The translations under genes and the position numbers were made by a program. A DNA stretch of 64,000 bases from Arthrobacter sp. SW1 (lineage in GTDB: Bacteria > Actinomycetota > Actinomycetes > Actinomycetales > Micrococcaceae). Under the pieces are notes generated by a model. It had not been told where the DNA came from. It searched no databases and was given only the letters and a program-made list of their open reading frames with translations. This document shows positions 17,626 to 25,947 of the stretch, piece after piece; position 1 is the first letter of the stretch; each line of letters starts with the position of its first letter. The stretch spans positions 1 through 64,000 of the forward strand of contig NZ_MJLT01000001.1 of the NCBI RefSeq assembly GCF_001766675.1. Direction: 5' to 3'.

Positions 17626-18546
17626 TCAGCCTACGGAAGTGCCCCGGTCTTCTTCAGCAAGCTGCCCGGCAAGCTCTTTCATGATGGCCTGCTTTACGGC
17701 AGCGATGGCAGGCGCCTGGCTACTCCCGCGTCGGGTCGCAATTGCTATGCGCCGCGCCGGTTCACCAGGGAGGGCGTGAACCTTGACCCCGTGTCCCCCG
17801 GCGGCGGCAAGTGCGAGACCTGGAACAAGCGCGGCGCCGAGGCCTGCCCCGACCAGGCGCACATGAAGCAAGACATCCGAAGACTCATATGCCGCCCGCG
17901 GTTCGAAACCTGCATTCCTGCACATCCCGGTGCTCCATCGCCTGGCGAGAGTCCCCGGGGGCTCCATGATCCAGTTCGCGTCCGATAAATCGGCAAGGTT
18001 CCCACGACCCTCATCCGCGGGCGTGATCAACCACAGACGGTCCATGCCGGCGGCGACGATGTCTGCACCTTCCAGGGCGACTTGGGGGTGCCCTGGAAAA
18101 TCCTCCTGAAGGACAACATCAAAATCCCTGGCCAAGAGGGCCGGTAAAGCATCCTCCACCGGAATGTGGGCAACCTTCACAGTGAGGTCCGGATGCTGCG
18201 AGCGGAGAGCCAGGACCGCCCGGGGCAGGACTGTATGCGCTGCCGTTTGAAAGCACGCCACACGGACAGTCCCCCGAACGGTCCGGCTGGCCAACGCGAT
18301 GTCGGCTTCGGCCGCTTCCAGATGCCGGATGATGCCTTCGGCGTGCCCAACGAGGATCATGGCCTCGTCCGTGAGCCGGACCTTCCGGCCTGATGGCTCC
18401 AACAGCGGAACTCCGGCCTCCTGCTCCAGCAGCTTCAGTTGATGGGAAACCGACGAAGGGTTGTACCCCAGCGCTTCTGCCGCCGCCGCAAGGGTCCCAC
18501 GCACCTTCACTTCCCGGAGCAGCCGCATCCGGTTGACGTTGTACAT
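17626..18546 (-). CDS. LysR-family transcriptional regulator
   Basis: A 306-residue LysR protein beginning MYNVNRMRLLREVKVRGTL, HTH at LAAAAEALGYNPSSVSHQLKLLE, effector domain from RGTVRVACFQTAAHTVLP. It is similar along its length to the LysR at 12008-12922. It is divergent from the M20 amidohydrolase gene at 18672, the probable target; ATGC/GCAT around AAAATATTCA at 18563-18580 between them is a candidate binding site. Confidence 0.88.
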   Translation of the reverse strand: MYNVNRMRLLREVKVRGTLAAAAEALGYNPSSVSHQLKLLEQEAGVPLLEPSGRKVRLTDEAMILVGHAEGIIRHLEAAEADIALASRTVRGTVRVACFQTAAHTVLPRAVLALRSQHPDLTVKVAHIPVEDALPALLARDFDVVLQEDFPGHPQVALEGADIVAAGMDRLWLITPADEGRGNLADLSDANWIMEPPGTLARRWSTGMCRNAGFEPRAAYESSDVLLHVRLVGAGLGAALVPGLALAAAGGHGVKVHALPGEPARRIAIATRRGSSQAPAIAAVKQAIMKELAGQLAEEDRGTSVG

Positions 18547-18671
18547 TCGCGCCCCTCAATACATGCAAAATATTCAGCATTACTGCTTTGGATCATCTTA
18601 TCGACGCCATCAATGATGCGCTCGTACTGTCGTATGGACCGCTTGGTTTACCTAATTCAAGGAGCACTCCC

Positions 18672-19952
18672 ATGACGACTGAGACCATCACCACCGAGGA
18701 ATCCACGCTCACCATCAATGGCGAGCGGCTCTGGCAATCCTTGATGGAACTGGCGAAGATCGGCGCCTACGATGACGCAGCAACCGGCCTGGTCGGCATC
18801 AACCGGCAGTCCCTCACGGACGAAGACCGCGAGGGGCGCCGGCTGGTGATGAGCTGGATGGAAGAAGCCGGCCTTGACGTTACCGTCGACCAGATGGGCA
18901 ATATCTTCGGCCGCCGCGAGGGTACCGAGCCGTCAGCAGCCCCCGTCATGGCCGGCTCACATATCGACACCGTGGCAACGGCTGGCGCGTTCGACGGTTG
19001 CCTTGGCGTCCTAGGTGCGCTGGAGCTCGTCCGCTCGCTTAATGACGCAGGACTTCAGACCCGGCGTCCGCTCGTCATCGCCGCTTGGACAGAAGAAGAA
19101 GGCGTGCGCTTCGGGACGGACATGCTCGGTTCCGCTGTCGCCGCCGGGCGCCTGAGCCTCGACTACGCCTACGACTTGGTGGACGAAGCAGGGCTGCGCT
19201 TCGGCGATGAACTCGAGCGGATTGGCTTCATGGGTGAGCGTCCCGTGCGCCTGGACGCACCTCATGCCTACGTGGAAGCCCACATCGAGCAGGGTCCCGT
19301 GCTACAGCAGAAGGGCCTCGCCGTCGGCGTGGTGACCGGCGTTCAGGCCATCTCGTGGCAGAAGGTGACCCTGCACGGCCGTGCCGCGCATGCAGGCACG
19401 ACTCCCACCGAGTTGAGGGTCGACGCCGGCCTCGCCGCCGCCCAGGTCATCGTCCAGGTCCGCGCCATGGTCGACTCCGGCCTCTACGGCCAGTTGCGCG
19501 CCACCGTTGGACATGTCCGCACTTCCCCGGGACTTCCCAGCGTCGTTCCCGACCTCGCTGAAATCACCGTCGACCTTCGCAACCCGGACGACGCCCTGAT
19601 GGCAAAAGCCGAAGCAGACCTCGAAGCCTTCCTGCTGGAACTGCCGCACAAGCAGCCGGGCCTGCGGGTGGAAACAAAGCGCATGGCGAAGACCACTGCT
19701 GTTCCGTTCAGCGAAGAGATCCAGTCCGCAATCGCAACAGCCGCACAGGATCTGGGCCATGAGACCATGCGACTGATGTCCGGCGCCGGCCATGACGCAC
19801 AGGAAATGGCAGCCATCGCACCCACTGCGATGATTTTTGTCCGCGGCCAGTACGACGGCATCAGCCACAACCCGCGGGAGTATTCCACTCCGGAAGACTG
19901 CGCTGCGGGAATCAACGTCCTGGCAAAGGCGATCCTGCAGCTCTGCGTCTAA
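18672..19952 (+). CDS. M20 Zn-dependent amidohydrolase (carbamoylase/allantoate type)
   Basis: A 426-residue enzyme of the hydantoinase/carbamoylase subgroup of M20. The zinc and substrate blocks are GSHIDTVATAGAFDGCLGVL, WTEEEGVRFG, EAHIEQGPVLQ and SGAGHDAQEMA, all hallmarks of N-carbamoyl-L-amino acid hydrolases and allantoate amidohydrolases. These release ammonia and carbon dioxide from a carbamoyl or ureido group. The ATG at 18672 follows AAGGAGCAC. It is divergent from LysR and followed by a strong terminator, so it is a single-gene transcript. Which ureido compound it takes is not clear; its location suggests processing of another amino-acid derivative. Confidence 0.85.
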   Translation: MTTETITTEESTLTINGERLWQSLMELAKIGAYDDAATGLVGINRQSLTDEDREGRRLVMSWMEEAGLDVTVDQMGNIFGRREGTEPSAAPVMAGSHIDTVATAGAFDGCLGVLGALELVRSLNDAGLQTRRPLVIAAWTEEEGVRFGTDMLGSAVAAGRLSLDYAYDLVDEAGLRFGDELERIGFMGERPVRLDAPHAYVEAHIEQGPVLQQKGLAVGVVTGVQAISWQKVTLHGRAAHAGTTPTELRVDAGLAAAQVIVQVRAMVDSGLYGQLRATVGHVRTSPGLPSVVPDLAEITVDLRNPDDALMAKAEADLEAFLLELPHKQPGLRVETKRMAKTTAVPFSEEIQSAIATAAQDLGHETMRLMSGAGHDAQEMAAIAPTAMIFVRGQYDGISHNPREYSTPEDCAAGINVLAKAILQLCV

Positions 19953-19980
19953 GTCGGCCCCAGCACTCGACACGAGAGGC

Positions 19981-20023
19981 GCGGGGTGCGGACGAATGAT
20001 CCGTACCCCGCCCCCCCTTTTTT
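19981..20023 (+). terminator. Rho-independent terminator
   Basis: GCGGGGTGCGGA pairs with TCCGTACCCCGC (one mismatch) and is followed by CCCCCC and a six-T run, just after the M20 amidohydrolase stop. Confidence 0.85.
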
Positions 20024-20054
20024 CGACTATCTTCCGGAACCGCCAGCCGGACCG

Positions 20055-20483
20055 CTAAACGTCGTCCGTCTTCACCACGTACACATCGCAAGGCGCATTG
20101 TGGGCCACGCCGGTGGCGATGCTCCCCAGGACGCGCCCCAAACCGCGCATGCCTTTGCTGCCCACCACAATCAGCCGCGCATTGTGCGTCTCCGCCTGCT
20201 TGACCAGGGCCTGGGGCGGGCTCCCATGGATCGCGAAAGGAATGACCTCCAACGGAGCCTGGCCAAGCTCCGCAGCCACCTTCTCCGCCACATCCTTGGC
20301 CTTGCTCGCCTCGGACACCACCATGCGGTCGCTGCCGCTTCCCACGGTTTCCCCGCGTTCGCTGCCAAACGCCGTCACCACATGCAGGCTGGCCCCCAAG
20401 GCCTGCGCCAACCTGGCCGCGGTGTGCGCGGCTTTGCGTGCTGTCGGGCTGTCATCCACGCCGACGACGACCACTCCGGTCAT
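20055..20483 (-). CDS. Universal stress protein (UspA family)
   Basis: A 142-residue protein with the UspA alpha/beta fold: VVVVGVDDSPTARKA at the N-terminus and the ATP-binding loop VVGSKGMRGLGRVLGSIA followed by HNAPCDVYVV. Such proteins bind ATP and are made under starvation or stress. The ATG at 20483 follows AAAGGAAC. It lies downstream of a small hypothetical gene (20513-20758) and the short-chain dehydrogenase genes, possibly as the far end of the same leftward transcript. Confidence 0.9.
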   Translation of the reverse strand: MTGVVVVGVDDSPTARKAAHTAARLAQALGASLHVVTAFGSERGETVGSGSDRMVVSEASKAKDVAEKVAAELGQAPLEVIPFAIHGSPPQALVKQAETHNARLIVVGSKGMRGLGRVLGSIATGVAHNAPCDVYVVKTDDV

Positions 20484-20512
20484 GTTCGTTCCTTTCGTTT
20501 CTGTTGCACTCG

Positions 20513-20758
20513 CTATGCGGCGCTGCCGCCCGCGGACACGCGGTAGTGGAAGCCCACCCGCGCTTCGGCGGCCCATGCCTCATGGAACCCGGCCTTCTCG
20601 TAGAGCTTCCGGCCGACCCCTGGAACCTGCAGCCACAGAACTGCGCCGTCAAAGGTGACGGCGTCAACCGTGCCGCAGGCGAGCGTCCTGCCCTGCTGGC
20701 GGATCTCGATGATGGCCCCGGTGAGGGTGGTCCAGTCGGTGATGCGTCTGAGGTCCAT
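20513..20758 (-). CDS. Small conserved hypothetical protein
   Basis: An 81-residue protein beginning MDLRRITDWTTLTGAIIEI. The pattern of short strands (RTLACGTVDAVTFDGAVLWLQ) suggests a small beta-barrel, SH3-like fold. No family is recognised. The ATG at 20758 is preferred over a TTG at 20779. It lies between a short-chain dehydrogenase gene and the universal stress gene in the same direction, 26 bases from the first and 29 from the second. Confidence 0.6.
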   Translation of the reverse strand: MDLRRITDWTTLTGAIIEIRQQGRTLACGTVDAVTFDGAVLWLQVPGVGRKLYEKAGFHEAWAAEARVGFHYRVSAGGSAA

Positions 20759-20784
20759 TGAGGAACCGTCCTTTCGCAAGAATG

Positions 20785-21534
20785 TCAGCGGACGTAGTCG
20801 GCGCCGGTGATGTCCAAGGTGGAACCCGTCGAATGCCGCGAACGTCCGGAAGCGAGGAAAGCGATGGCTTCCGCCACGTCCTCCGGAGGGGTCACTTCAC
20901 CGAGCGGCAGGCCGGCGAGCAGGGACTCGTCGATGCCTCCGGCCGCGGCAATATCAGTTGCCACCCACCCGGGGGCGACGGCGTACGCAAGGATTCCGTC
21001 GCGGCCGTAGCCGCGCGCGATGCCCTTGGTGAGAGCGAGCAGTCCGCCTTTCGCGGCGCCGTAGGCGAGGTGGCCGGCGTCGTCCCCGCGGTGCGCGGAA
21101 CGGCTGGCGACGTTCACGACGACGCCCCCTCCGCGGGCGCGGAAGTGCAGGATCGCTTCGCGGCAAAGATCCGCAGGGGCCTGGAGGTTCAACTGCAGGT
21201 TCGCGTCCCAGCCTTCCGCCCAGGCGGCAGTATCCGTCACCTCTGAGGCGATCCACGCACCGGCGTTGTTCACGAGCACCTCCACCGAGCCACGCCAGGC
21301 GACGGCCTCGGCCCACAGCCGTGCGGGCGCAGCCGGATCCGCCAGATCGGCCTGCACCGTCAGCACCCGATCCCCCAGCTCTGCCGCAAGCGACTCCGCC
21401 GCGGCAGCGTCCCTGCCGTAGTGGGCCACTACGTAAGCACCTTCCCGGTGCAGCACGCGCGCCGTCGCACGCCCGATGCCGCGGGAGGCGCCGGTCACCA
21501 GGACGGTGCGCCCGTCCAGCATGCCGGCGCTCAT
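20785..21534 (-). CDS. Short-chain dehydrogenase/reductase (SDR 1)
   Basis: A 249-residue classical SDR: cofactor motif VTGASRGIG, NNAG motif (LVNNAGAWI), and the catalytic set Ser-Tyr-Lys in VNVASRSAH and LAYGAAKGG. It would oxidise or reduce an alcohol/ketone with NAD(P). Its ATG overlaps the stop of SDR 2 by four bases (ATGA), so the two are coupled. Its part in the hydroxyproline-type operon is unclear; it may process side-chain alcohols of related compounds. Confidence 0.88.
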   Translation of the reverse strand: MSAGMLDGRTVLVTGASRGIGRATARVLHREGAYVVAHYGRDAAAAESLAAELGDRVLTVQADLADPAAPARLWAEAVAWRGSVEVLVNNAGAWIASEVTDTAAWAEGWDANLQLNLQAPADLCREAILHFRARGGGVVVNVASRSAHRGDDAGHLAYGAAKGGLLALTKGIARGYGRDGILAYAVAPGWVATDIAAAGGIDESLLAGLPLGEVTPPEDVAEAIAFLASGRSRHSTGSTLDITGADYVR

Positions 21535-22316
21535 CCGGCTGCCTGTGCCCCGGTGATTTCCACGACGGCGCCGCAGAGGTACGGGGCTTCATCCGAAGCC
21601 AGGAAGGCCACGAGCGCGGCGATTTCCGCTGTCTCCCCGATCCGCCCGTACGGAACCAGGGCATCCAGGTCCGCGACCGTGCGACCCGTGCGCTCCAGGT
21701 TCGATTCGAGCATGGGCGTGCGCACCTCACCGGGCGCAACGGCGTTGACCCGGACACCCTGCGGTGCATGGTCCCGGGCCAGGTTCTTGGTCAGGGCGAC
21801 GACGGCGGCCTTGGTGACGTTGTACGCCAGATGACCAGGCACGGGGTACAAGCCCCATTGGGATGCGGTGTTCACAATGGCTCCCCCGCCGGCGTCGATC
21901 ATGTGCGGTACGGCGGCGCGGCACAAATGGAAAATGGCATCCACGTTGACCGCGAAGCTGAGGTCCCAGTCATCCTCGCGGAGGGCCAGCAGGTCGCCGC
22001 GCCTGTTGACGCCGGCGTTGTTGACCAAGACGTCCAGCCGCCCGCGGCGCGCCACGACATCGTTGACTGCGGCGGCGCAGGCCGCAGGATCCAAAAGGTC
22101 GAAGGCGAGTGCCTCCGCCGAATGCCCTGCGGCGGCCAGCCGGTCCGTGACCTCAGTGGCAGCATCTTCGCGCACGTCGCAGACCACGACGTGTGCCCCT
22201 TCGGCGGCCAAGCGCTCGGCTATGGCGGAGCCGATGCCGCCGCCGGCTCCCGTCACGAAGGCCGTCCGGCCGGCGAACCGCTGCACACCGTCCGGGACTT
22301 CAGGCAGCCTGATCAT
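21531..22316 (-). CDS. Short-chain dehydrogenase/reductase (SDR 2)
   Basis: A 261-residue classical SDR: VTGAGGGIGSAIA, LVNNAGVNRRG, and the catalytic NTASQWGLY...LAYNVTKAAV (Ser, Tyr, Lys). The insertion of a substrate-binding loop near APGEVRTPMLES is normal. It overlaps the aldehyde dehydrogenase stop (ATGA) and SDR 1 start, so three genes are tightly coupled. Substrate unknown. Confidence 0.88.
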   Translation of the reverse strand: MIRLPEVPDGVQRFAGRTAFVTGAGGGIGSAIAERLAAEGAHVVVCDVREDAATEVTDRLAAAGHSAEALAFDLLDPAACAAAVNDVVARRGRLDVLVNNAGVNRRGDLLALREDDWDLSFAVNVDAIFHLCRAAVPHMIDAGGGAIVNTASQWGLYPVPGHLAYNVTKAAVVALTKNLARDHAPQGVRVNAVAPGEVRTPMLESNLERTGRTVADLDALVPYGRIGETAEIAALVAFLASDEAPYLCGAVVEITGAQAAG

Positions 22317-23809
22317 GCAGCACCACCTTCATGGCCGGCATCCAGCGAGAACACCGTGCGGTGCCAGCCTTTGGCCTGTTCGCCGGTGAGGTCGAACATG
22401 ACGTGCTTGACCACCGTGTACTCGTCCAGGGAGTAGGTGGACATGTCCTTCCCGAAACCGGACTGCTTCATGCCGCCGTGGGGCATTTCGCTGATGATCG
22501 GGATGTGGTCGTTGACCCACACGGCACCTGCGCGGATTTCGCGGGTGGCACGGTTGGCCCGGTACACGTCCCGGGTCCAGGCCGAGGCGGCCAGGCCATA
22601 CGGGGTGTCGTTGGCGAGGGCGATTGCTTCGTCGTCGGTGTCGAAGGGGGTCACCGCCAGGACCGGGCCGAAGACTTCGTCGCGGAAGATCTCGCTGTCC
22701 GGCGTCGCATCCGCCACCAGGGTGGGCAGGTAGTAGGAGCCGTTGGCCAGCTCGCCACCGGGAATTCCGCCGCCGATCACCCGGGCGTAGCCGCGGGCGC
22801 GCTCCACCATCTCGGCCACCTTGTCCCGGTGCACCTGAGAAACCAGCGGACCCATGTCCGTGGCCGGGTCCAGGGTGGGGCCGAGCTTCACGTGCGCGTA
22901 CAGCTCCGCAACGCCGGCAATGAAGTCCTCGTACAGGGAACGGTGGACGATCGCACGGGTGGCAGCGGTGCAGTCCTGGCCACCGTTGATCAGGCTTCCG
23001 GCCACGGCGCCGTGGATCGCGGCCTCGAGGTCGGCGTCGTCGAACACCACGAACGGCGCCTTGCCGCCGAGCTCCAGGTGGACCCGCTTGGCGGTAGTGG
23101 CAGCAGCTTCGAGGACGGTCCGTCCGACGCCGGTGGAACCGGTGAAGGAGAGCATGTCCACATCGGGGTGGCGGAGCAGTTCCGCGCCGACAGTGGAGCC
23201 ACGGCCGGTGAGGACGTTGATGACCCCGGCAGGCACGCCCGCCTCGGTGGCGACCTCGGCGAAGAGCAGGGTGGTGAGCGGGGTGATCTCGGCAGGTTTG
23301 AGGACGATCGTGTTGCCGGCGGCGATGGCGGGCAGGATCTTCCACGCCGCCATCTGCAGCGGGTAGTTCCACGGTGAAATGGAGCCGATCACGCCGATCG
23401 CCTCGCGGCGGATGGAAGAGGTGTGGTCCGCCGAGTACTCGCCGGTGGCCTTGCCTTCCAGGTTGCGGGCCGCGCCGGCAAAGAACGCGATGTTGTCGAT
23501 GGTTCCCGGAACATCGAACTCGCGGGTGAGCCGGATCGGTTTGCCGGCCTGCCGGCTTTCGAGCTGCGCGAATTCCTCGGCGCGTTCCTCCATGAGCGCC
23601 GCGAACTTCACCAGCACCGCCGAGCGCTCGGCAGGGGTTGCCCGCGACCACGCCGGGAAGGCGTCCCGGGCGGCCTGCACGGCAAGCTTCACGTCGTCGC
23701 TGCCCGCAAGGCTGATGGTTTCCACGACTGTCCCGTTGGAGGGATCGATAACGTCCACGGTCTGCCCGGACGTGCCGTCGACGAGCTTGCCGTTGATGAA
23801 TTGGCTCAC
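22313..23809 (-). CDS. Aldehyde dehydrogenase, probable semialdehyde dehydrogenase
   Basis: A 498-residue NAD(P)-dependent aldehyde dehydrogenase. Landmarks: ISPWNYPLQMAAWKILPA, FTGSTGVGRTV, the general-base ELGGKAPFVVF, the catalytic cysteine in GGQDCTAATR, and EVFGPVLAVTPFDTDDEA. By sequence it looks like the gamma-aminobutyraldehyde/betaine-aldehyde group. In this operon, with a hydroxyproline epimerase-like enzyme, DapA-family deaminase and D-amino-acid oxidase, the expected job is oxidising 2-oxoglutarate semialdehyde to 2-oxoglutarate; that is inference from context. A GTG at 23809 starts it, with AGGAG very close. Confidence 0.85.
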   Translation of the reverse strand: MSQFINGKLVDGTSGQTVDVIDPSNGTVVETISLAGSDDVKLAVQAARDAFPAWSRATPAERSAVLVKFAALMEERAEEFAQLESRQAGKPIRLTREFDVPGTIDNIAFFAGAARNLEGKATGEYSADHTSSIRREAIGVIGSISPWNYPLQMAAWKILPAIAAGNTIVLKPAEITPLTTLLFAEVATEAGVPAGVINVLTGRGSTVGAELLRHPDVDMLSFTGSTGVGRTVLEAAATTAKRVHLELGGKAPFVVFDDADLEAAIHGAVAGSLINGGQDCTAATRAIVHRSLYEDFIAGVAELYAHVKLGPTLDPATDMGPLVSQVHRDKVAEMVERARGYARVIGGGIPGGELANGSYYLPTLVADATPDSEIFRDEVFGPVLAVTPFDTDDEAIALANDTPYGLAASAWTRDVYRANRATREIRAGAVWVNDHIPIISEMPHGGMKQSGFGKDMSTYSLDEYTVVKHVMFDLTGEQAKGWHRTVFSLDAGHEGGAA

Positions 23810-23836
23810 AACTCCTGCTTTCTTTCGTTTCTTGTG

Positions 23837-23897
23837 CGCGAGTTGGCAGTTGGCGGCAATGTTTCGCGGCAACACTGCCTCCAACTGCCAACTCGCG
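23837..23897. repeat. Intergenic palindrome with 17-bp arms
   Basis: CGCGAGTTGGCAGTTGG at 23837-23853 is exactly repeated in inverted orientation at 23881-23897 around a 27-base loop. It lies in the 98-base gap between the racemase-family gene and the aldehyde dehydrogenase gene. It shares a core with the palindrome at 63736-63800 and may be a dispersed REP-type element acting as a transcript stabiliser or partial terminator. Confidence 0.65.
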
Positions 23898-23907
23898 GGA
23901 GAGAGTC

Positions 23908-24975
23908 TCAGGCGCCGGGCGCCCAGATGTCGCCCACGGTGTATCCGGCGGGGAACGGATCGTCCGGGTCCAGCGCCCATTGGCTGCGTCCGGTGATCCA
24001 GCCGCGTCCGGTGATGGTGGGCAGGACGGCTTCCCGGCCGCCCGCCGTCGTCGTCCCGCTCAGCCGCCCGATGAATTCACTGCCGATGATGCTGTGGTGC
24101 GAAAAGTCCTCCGCGATGGCCAGCTGGCCGCGGGCGTGCAGTGCCGCCATCCTGGCGCTTGTCCCGGTGCCGCAGGGCGAACGGTCCAGGGCGCCGGTCC
24201 AGGTTTCCGGGTCCTCACGCAGGAGCTTTCCGTTGGAGAGCACCACCGTGTTGCGGTCCTGCTTGCCGGGGGCCCGGTCGCCGCTGTGCAGCATGACCAG
24301 GTTGACCCCGGAAATCAGGGGATTGTCAGGATGGGCAACCTGGATCTGTTCCAGGGCGGCCAGCTTGATGAGGGCGCCGGCCCTCGCCAGTTCCTTCCCT
24401 TTGTCCGGGTCCAGCTCAAGGCCGAGGTCCGCCACGCGCGCCTGGGCGAAGAACTGCCCGCCGAACACGATGTCCACCGGAACGGTGCCGAACTCAGGCA
24501 CCTCCAGCGGGAAGTCGAGTTCGACGACGAACGCCGGCACGTTCGCGACTGTCACCGAGGTGACCTTGCCGTCGTCGCGCACATGCGCCACCGCCTGGAC
24601 GGTACCGACGGCGGTGTCGATCGTGACCGTCGTTTCCGGTCCGCGGACCGGAACGATGCCGGTTTCCACCGCGGCGGTCACGGCGCAGATGGTGTTGGAC
24701 CCTGACATCGGGGTGAATCCGCCCTGTTCGAGCACCACGATGCCGAAGTCCGAGCCCTCGTTGACCGGCGGCAGCAGGATGACCGAGCACAGGCCCGGGT
24801 AGCCGCGCGGTTCGTGGAGCATCAGGGTGCGCAGCCAGTCCAGGTTTTCGCGGCAGTACTGCAGGCGTTCGGCCATGGTGGCGCCTTGGACGAGCCCGGC
24901 GGCGGAGGTAAGGATCCGGCCGGGCTCGCCCTCGGCGTGTACCTCGATGGCGTCGAGGAGGAGTTTTTCGGTCAT
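23908..24975 (-). CDS. Proline racemase-family hydroxyproline epimerase/dehydratase
   Basis: A 355-residue protein of the proline racemase fold. The second catalytic cysteine is present in DRSPCGTGTSA, but the first catalytic position, normally cysteine in MCGHxTI, is serine: GGFTPMSGSNTIC. In this family Cys/Cys pairs are racemases or 4-hydroxyproline epimerases, Thr/Cys pairs are trans-3-hydroxyproline dehydratases, and Ser/Cys members include both epimerases and dehydratases. The operon (DapA-family, D-amino-acid oxidase, aldehyde dehydrogenase) supports 4-hydroxyproline epimerase as first step. It is two bases downstream of the DapA-family gene. Exact reaction not proven. Confidence 0.8.
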   Translation of the reverse strand: MTEKLLLDAIEVHAEGEPGRILTSAAGLVQGATMAERLQYCRENLDWLRTLMLHEPRGYPGLCSVILLPPVNEGSDFGIVVLEQGGFTPMSGSNTICAVTAAVETGIVPVRGPETTVTIDTAVGTVQAVAHVRDDGKVTSVTVANVPAFVVELDFPLEVPEFGTVPVDIVFGGQFFAQARVADLGLELDPDKGKELARAGALIKLAALEQIQVAHPDNPLISGVNLVMLHSGDRAPGKQDRNTVVLSNGKLLREDPETWTGALDRSPCGTGTSARMAALHARGQLAIAEDFSHHSIIGSEFIGRLSGTTTAGGREAVLPTITGRGWITGRSQWALDPDDPFPAGYTVGDIWAPGA

Positions 24976-24977
24976 TG

Positions 24978-25889
24978 TCAGACGGTAACCGGAAGGACGC
25001 CCGCTGCGGAGAGGATCTGCGCGAAACGTTCACGTTCCTCGGCGGGAAGGGGCTGGACCGGCAGCCGGGCAGGGCCGACGGGTTGCCCGATCAGTTCCAG
25101 TCCGGCCTTGATGCCGGCCACGTAGCTGACGGACTCGAGGAAGTCGCTGATGGCCCACAGGTGCTTCCACAGTTCGCGAGCGCGGTCCAGGTCTTTCTTC
25201 TCGGCCAGGGCTTCCCAGAATTCGACGGCGAGCTCGGGCACCACGCCCGCGGTACCCCACACGGATGCCTCTGCACCGCTCGCGATGCCGAAGAAGGTCA
25301 GGGTGTCCCAGCCGTTGAAGGCCTTGATCTTGTCGCTCGGGTTCGCCAGCATCTGGGCCAGGCCCACGGCGTCGTCGGAGGTGTTCTTGATGTAGTTGAT
25401 GCCGTCGATTTCGCCGAGTTCGAAGAGTTCGTCGGCGGACAGCTGGATGCCGGTGCAGCCGGGAACGTTGTAGTAGACGATCGGCAGGCTGATGGACCCG
25501 GCGACGTCGGACAGGAACGCTTTGAGGGACTCGAAGCTGAGCGGGTCGTAGAACGGCGGAACCAGCATGATGGCGTCCGCCCCGACCTTTTCCGCGTGCT
25601 GGGCCAGTTCGATGGCACCCTGTGTGGACAGTGCGCCGATGCCGGCGATCACCGGGATGCGGCCGGCTGCGGCGTCAACGTAAACCTCGATGACGCGGCG
25701 GTATTCTTCCGGGCTGAGCGTCATGAACTCGCCCGTGGTTCCCGTGGGCACCAGGCCGTGGATGCCGGCGGCGACGAGGCGTTCCACCTGGCTGCGCAAT
25801 GTGGCTTCGTCGACGGCGGAGGCGTCGGCCGTGAACGGGGTGGTGACGGCGGCGAGGATGCCGCGGAGCTCTACCGTGGTGCGTGACAT
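24978..25889 (-). CDS. DapA-family lyase, probable pyrroline-hydroxycarboxylate deaminase
   Basis: A 303-residue (beta/alpha)8 aldolase-type protein. The family's TTGE loop is VPTGTTGEFMTL, the catalytic tyrosine is in VYYNVPGCTG, and the Schiff-base lysine in INYIKNTSDD. In hydroxyproline catabolism a DapA-family enzyme converts 1-pyrroline-4-hydroxy-2-carboxylate to 2-oxoglutarate semialdehyde and ammonia, which fits the enzymes beside it. True dihydrodipicolinate synthase is less likely because the gene is far from lysine biosynthesis and inside a catabolic operon. The ATG follows AAAGGAC. Confidence 0.82.
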   Translation of the reverse strand: MSRTTVELRGILAAVTTPFTADASAVDEATLRSQVERLVAAGIHGLVPTGTTGEFMTLSPEEYRRVIEVYVDAAAGRIPVIAGIGALSTQGAIELAQHAEKVGADAIMLVPPFYDPLSFESLKAFLSDVAGSISLPIVYYNVPGCTGIQLSADELFELGEIDGINYIKNTSDDAVGLAQMLANPSDKIKAFNGWDTLTFFGIASGAEASVWGTAGVVPELAVEFWEALAEKKDLDRARELWKHLWAISDFLESVSYVAGIKAGLELIGQPVGPARLPVQPLPAEERERFAQILSAAGVLPVTV

Positions 25890-25947
25890 GTGTTGTCCTT
25901 TCGGAGGTTTGGCCCGCGCGGTTACCGCGCAGGAAGCGTGATGTGGG